Assembly (NCBI GenBank): GCA_030550235.1
Contig: JAUQPU010000001.1
Coordinates: forward strand, 256,040 to 320,039
Direction of reading: 5' to 3'
DNA length: 64,000 nucleotides
Origin: Thermoproteota archaeon
GTDB taxonomy: Archaea; Thermoproteota; Nitrososphaeria_A; Caldarchaeales; Calditenuaceae
A program made the translations under genes and the position numbers. Below the pieces are notes generated by a model. That model saw nothing but the letters and a program-made list of their open reading frames with translations. It did no database searches and had not been told where the DNA came from. This document shows, piece after piece, positions 61,931-64,000 of this stretch. Positions within the stretch are counted from its first letter, which is position 1. Every line of letters starts with the position of its first letter.

Positions 61931-62539
61931 CTAAGAGATCCTCTCCAGACATTCTCTAAAATCTTCTACACTCATCTCGGGTGTCAAGATGTATTGGAGG
62001 ACGTGGTCGCGGTCGGCCACGTATATGACTGCACTATGGCTGACGTAGTAGAACTCACCAGCCTTTTCAGCCGACTCATAATCCTCAACCCTTGCCACAC
62101 CATACAATCTCCAAACCCTCCCTAACTCTTCAAGCTCACCCGTAAGAGCTATCGCCCCGGGGTAGTACTGCGAGACCCACTTAGCGAGTATTGGAGGTGT
62201 GTCACGAGCCGGGTCGACTGTTATGAAGATGACGGCGAACTCGTCGGCCTTACCGCCCAGACTTTTCAGAGAATCCGCTATCTTCCTCATAGCCAGAGGG
62301 CAAATATCTGGACAGTTTGTATAACCGAAGAAAAGTATTACAGGTCTGCCCTTAACTGTGCTAAGGCTGAAGCTCCTATTGTACTGGTCCAGTAGCGTAA
62401 AGTCTGGCAGACGCTTGCCTCCCGTTACTTTAAGGGTCTCATGCTCTTGAGGCGAGAAGATCGGAAGCGATAGAATAAGAAGGGTGGGGAGAGCTATAAC
62501 GAATAAAAGCGCCACAATCCAAAAGCTTCTACTTATCAT
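61931..62539 (-). CDS. SCO1/SenC-type copper chaperone
   Basis: A 202-residue thioredoxin-fold protein with an N-terminal signal anchor (WIVALLFVIALPTLLILSLPIF), the copper-binding Cys pair in FFGYTNCPDICPLAMRKI, and the conserved distal His in FYYVSHSAVIYV. SCO proteins deliver copper to or reduce the Cys ligands of copper oxidases. The 4-base overlap with the upstream NirK-like gene points to copper supply for that protein. Confidence 0.92.
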   Translation of the reverse strand: MISRSFWIVALLFVIALPTLLILSLPIFSPQEHETLKVTGGKRLPDFTLLDQYNRSFSLSTVKGRPVILFFGYTNCPDICPLAMRKIADSLKSLGGKADEFAVIFITVDPARDTPPILAKWVSQYYPGAIALTGELEELGRVWRLYGVARVEDYESAEKAGEFYYVSHSAVIYVADRDHVLQYILTPEMSVEDFRECLERIS

Positions 62540-64000
62540 CGGGGGCGCTTCTCACTCCTGCTCAGCAGCACCACAGAAAATATAATGCCCAAGCCCAATA
62601 GGAATGCTAGAAGGGAGGTCAAGTCTAATACTGGTCCTCCACCCCCGCCGAATGCGGCTGCCTTGTAGACGATTAACTTACCCATCATATATGGGTGTAT
62701 ACCGCAGATGTAGCTATAGTTTCCCTCTTTTGTGAATGTATACGAATATTGGTCGGCGTTCTTCAATATTTCTGATGCGAAGCTCTCCGGCCCAGCTGTC
62801 ACTGCTATGTTATGTTGGCCAGTGACTTCTCCAGAGCCTATGCTTAAGACATCATCGTTTATCCAGACAACCTTTGAGCCAACCGGGACACTGGCAACCT
62901 TGGGGTAGAAGCTGTTACCCACTATACGTACCACCACTGGTTCCCCGGGTATGAAGGTCTTTGGCTCTGCAATATCCTCCGGAGAAGGCTCAAAGGGGGC
63001 GATAATCCTCTTAATGTCTTGTATCTGGGCTGGAGGAGGGCCGTTAGGGAGTATCACGTTGGCCCTCTCATTATCGATTTTAGAAGAGATGTAGCCAGCC
63101 GATCCTTTGAGCGTCTGTGTTCCGAAGGCGTGGGTAACCATCAGGAAGTTTCCCTCGGATGGCACACGCCACTCTATGACGTAGGAGTCTGTAGGCCCAA
63201 CAGTCACTGTCTGGAGCCCCTTCTCAACGTTGCTGGGATTCCCCCCATGATATACGTACTCCCAAATTCCACCGACAACGTGGAAGCTTGAGACGAGGTT
63301 TGGCCCCACATTCAGGAAGTAGAACCTGATATAGTCGCCCGGCCTGGCCTTGATCGGTTCGGTCAGATACCTGAATGCCCTCCCGTTGAACAAGACATAG
63401 ATTGGATTCCCTTGAGTGAAGTCGCGACCATTGGCATAGACCTCGTGCTGGATTAGGAAGACTCTTATGTCAGGTTCGCGTCCCAGCTCCTCCTCCAACC
63501 TGTATTTCAGCTTCTTAGGCTCTACCACTATCATGCCGTACATACCCGCCATCGTGTGGGTGAGGATACCATGGCCGCCTGGAGCGCAGTGGTACATGTA
63601 TACTCCCGGAAAGTCCGCCTTGAAGACTATCTTCCTAGACTCGCCGGGTGGGACGCTACCCACGAAGAATGATGTCTGAGTATTGGCTGCGTGGATTGAG
63701 GCACCATGAGTGTATTTGCCCTCATTCTTAAGCTCTATTTCTATGACGTCACCTTCCTCGGCATATATGAGTGGGCCTGGCACAGTACCGTTAAAGGTCC
63801 ATGCCTTCAAGACCACGCCATCGCCGATAACGACGTCATTCTCATTAGTTACTAGGAGGAACTGCTTGTTAGGTATAACATCGGGTGGAGGGTTCCCCGG
63901 GACATCAGCGGCGTAGACTAGGTTGTTTAGGCTATAGTACTCGGCCGAGGCAGCTGAGACTATCGTAAGAGATGCGAGGAGAAGAGCTAGACTATATCCT
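62536..64000 (-). CDS. NirK-like copper oxidase/nitrite reductase with extra C-terminal cupredoxin and membrane anchor, 5' partial
   Basis: The frame is open to the right edge, so the first few residues are missing; a signal peptide is visible (LALLLASLTIVSAASA then EYYSLNN). Two cupredoxin domains follow with NirK-like copper ligands: THGASIHAA, YHCAPGGHGILTHTMAGM (His, Cys, His, Met for type 1), SSFHVVGG and VTHAFG for type 2. The position of the usual catalytic Asp (HxxDxH) is Ser here. After about residue 320 a third, plastocyanin-like domain carries GQHN and CGIHPYMMGKL, then a C-terminal helix LLAFLLGLGIIFSVVLLS and basic RSEKRPR tail. Nitrite reduction or another copper oxidase activity is inferred; electron donation by the fused domain is likely. 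Confidence 0.82.
   Translation of the reverse strand, partial: GYSLALLLASLTIVSAASAEYYSLNNLVYAADVPGNPPPDVIPNKQFLLVTNENDVVIGDGVVLKAWTFNGTVPGPLIYAEEGDVIEIELKNEGKYTHGASIHAANTQTSFFVGSVPPGESRKIVFKADFPGVYMYHCAPGGHGILTHTMAGMYGMIVVEPKKLKYRLEEELGREPDIRVFLIQHEVYANGRDFTQGNPIYVLFNGRAFRYLTEPIKARPGDYIRFYFLNVGPNLVSSFHVVGGIWEYVYHGGNPSNVEKGLQTVTVGPTDSYVIEWRVPSEGNFLMVTHAFGTQTLKGSAGYISSKIDNERANVILPNGPPPAQIQDIKRIIAPFEPSPEDIAEPKTFIPGEPVVVRIVGNSFYPKVASVPVGSKVVWINDDVLSIGSGEVTGQHNIAVTAGPESFASEILKNADQYSYTFTKEGNYSYICGIHPYMMGKLIVYKAAAFGGGGGPVLDLTSLLAFLLGLGIIFSVVLLSRSEKRPR

Noticed and set aside
1..64000. CRISPR arrays, insertion sequences, integrases and attachment sites
   Set aside because: No regularly spaced repeats, transposase or recombinase motifs, or tRNA-end duplications were found on reading the window.

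Overview
The window is a gene-dense stretch of a chromosome from a probably thermophilic archaeon of the TACK/Thermoproteota side. This rests on ribosomal proteins eS24, eL31, eL39, eL14, P1 and P0, aIF6, PDCD5, archaeal prefoldin, Pelota, archaeal DnaG, FEN1, a PolB1-like polymerase, Cdc48, archaeal-type PEP carboxylase, A-type ATPase subunits and a cbf5 gene carrying a BHB intron, a trait best known in Crenarchaeota. Promoters are archaeal TATA boxes about 25-35 bases upstream of starts, often with no room for a long leader, and TTG starts are common. An Aigarchaeota- or Nitrososphaeria-like relative is possible but cannot be settled from this sequence. No CRISPR, insertion sequence, integrase or rRNA gene was seen.

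Layout. 1-2966: a GlmU-like left-handed beta-helix protein (running in from the left edge), a Gfo/Idh/MocA oxidoreductase and pdxT. 3017-6380: the translation cluster eS24, PDCD5, eL39, eL31, aIF6, prefoldin alpha, FtsY. 6372-9000: PEP carboxylase, then two tRNA-Ser genes in inverted orientation around about 780 bases without a gene. 8999-14665: the tail of the spc-type ribosomal operon read leftwards (uS5, uL30, uL15, SecY, EMC3-like insertase, short eL34-like protein, eL14, Cbf5), with cmk turned round in place. 14709-20815: a membrane glycosyltransferase fused to an extracytoplasmic domain, PolB and a YchF-like GTPase.

21039-33986 is the main accessory block: hydantoinase/oxoprolinase A and B, an M24 dipeptidase, a full Dpp/Opp-type peptide ABC transporter with an embedded Asp/Glu/hydantoin-type racemase, and an FAD-dependent amino acid dehydrogenase. 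By eye it is richer in A/T at third positions than its surroundings, and together the genes look like an uptake-and-breakdown route for peptides, cyclic imides or modified amino acids.

34068-53090 returns to core genes: Cdc48, FEN1, Trm5, a GTPBP1-like GTPase, Ogt, a HIBADH-family dehydrogenase, TatD, CTP synthase, a Rieske protein, a DUF255 thioredoxin-like protein, NAD(P)HX dehydratase, DnaG, Pelota, acylphosphatase and A-ATPase subunits C and H. 53245-59921 is the P1/AlaS/P0/uL1/uL11/Spt5/SecE neighbourhood, conserved in content but with genes on alternating strands. 59968-64000 is respiratory: NuoL, SCO1 and a NirK-like copper protein with an extra C-terminal cupredoxin, running off the right edge.

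The most notable observations are two very small candidate BHB introns about 1.7 kb apart (17 bases in cbf5, inside the codon of the catalytic Asp; 14 bases in the D-loop of tRNA-Ser), the hydantoin/peptide island, repeated in-place inversions inside conserved ribosomal clusters, the glycosyltransferase fusion and the NirK-cupredoxin fusion.
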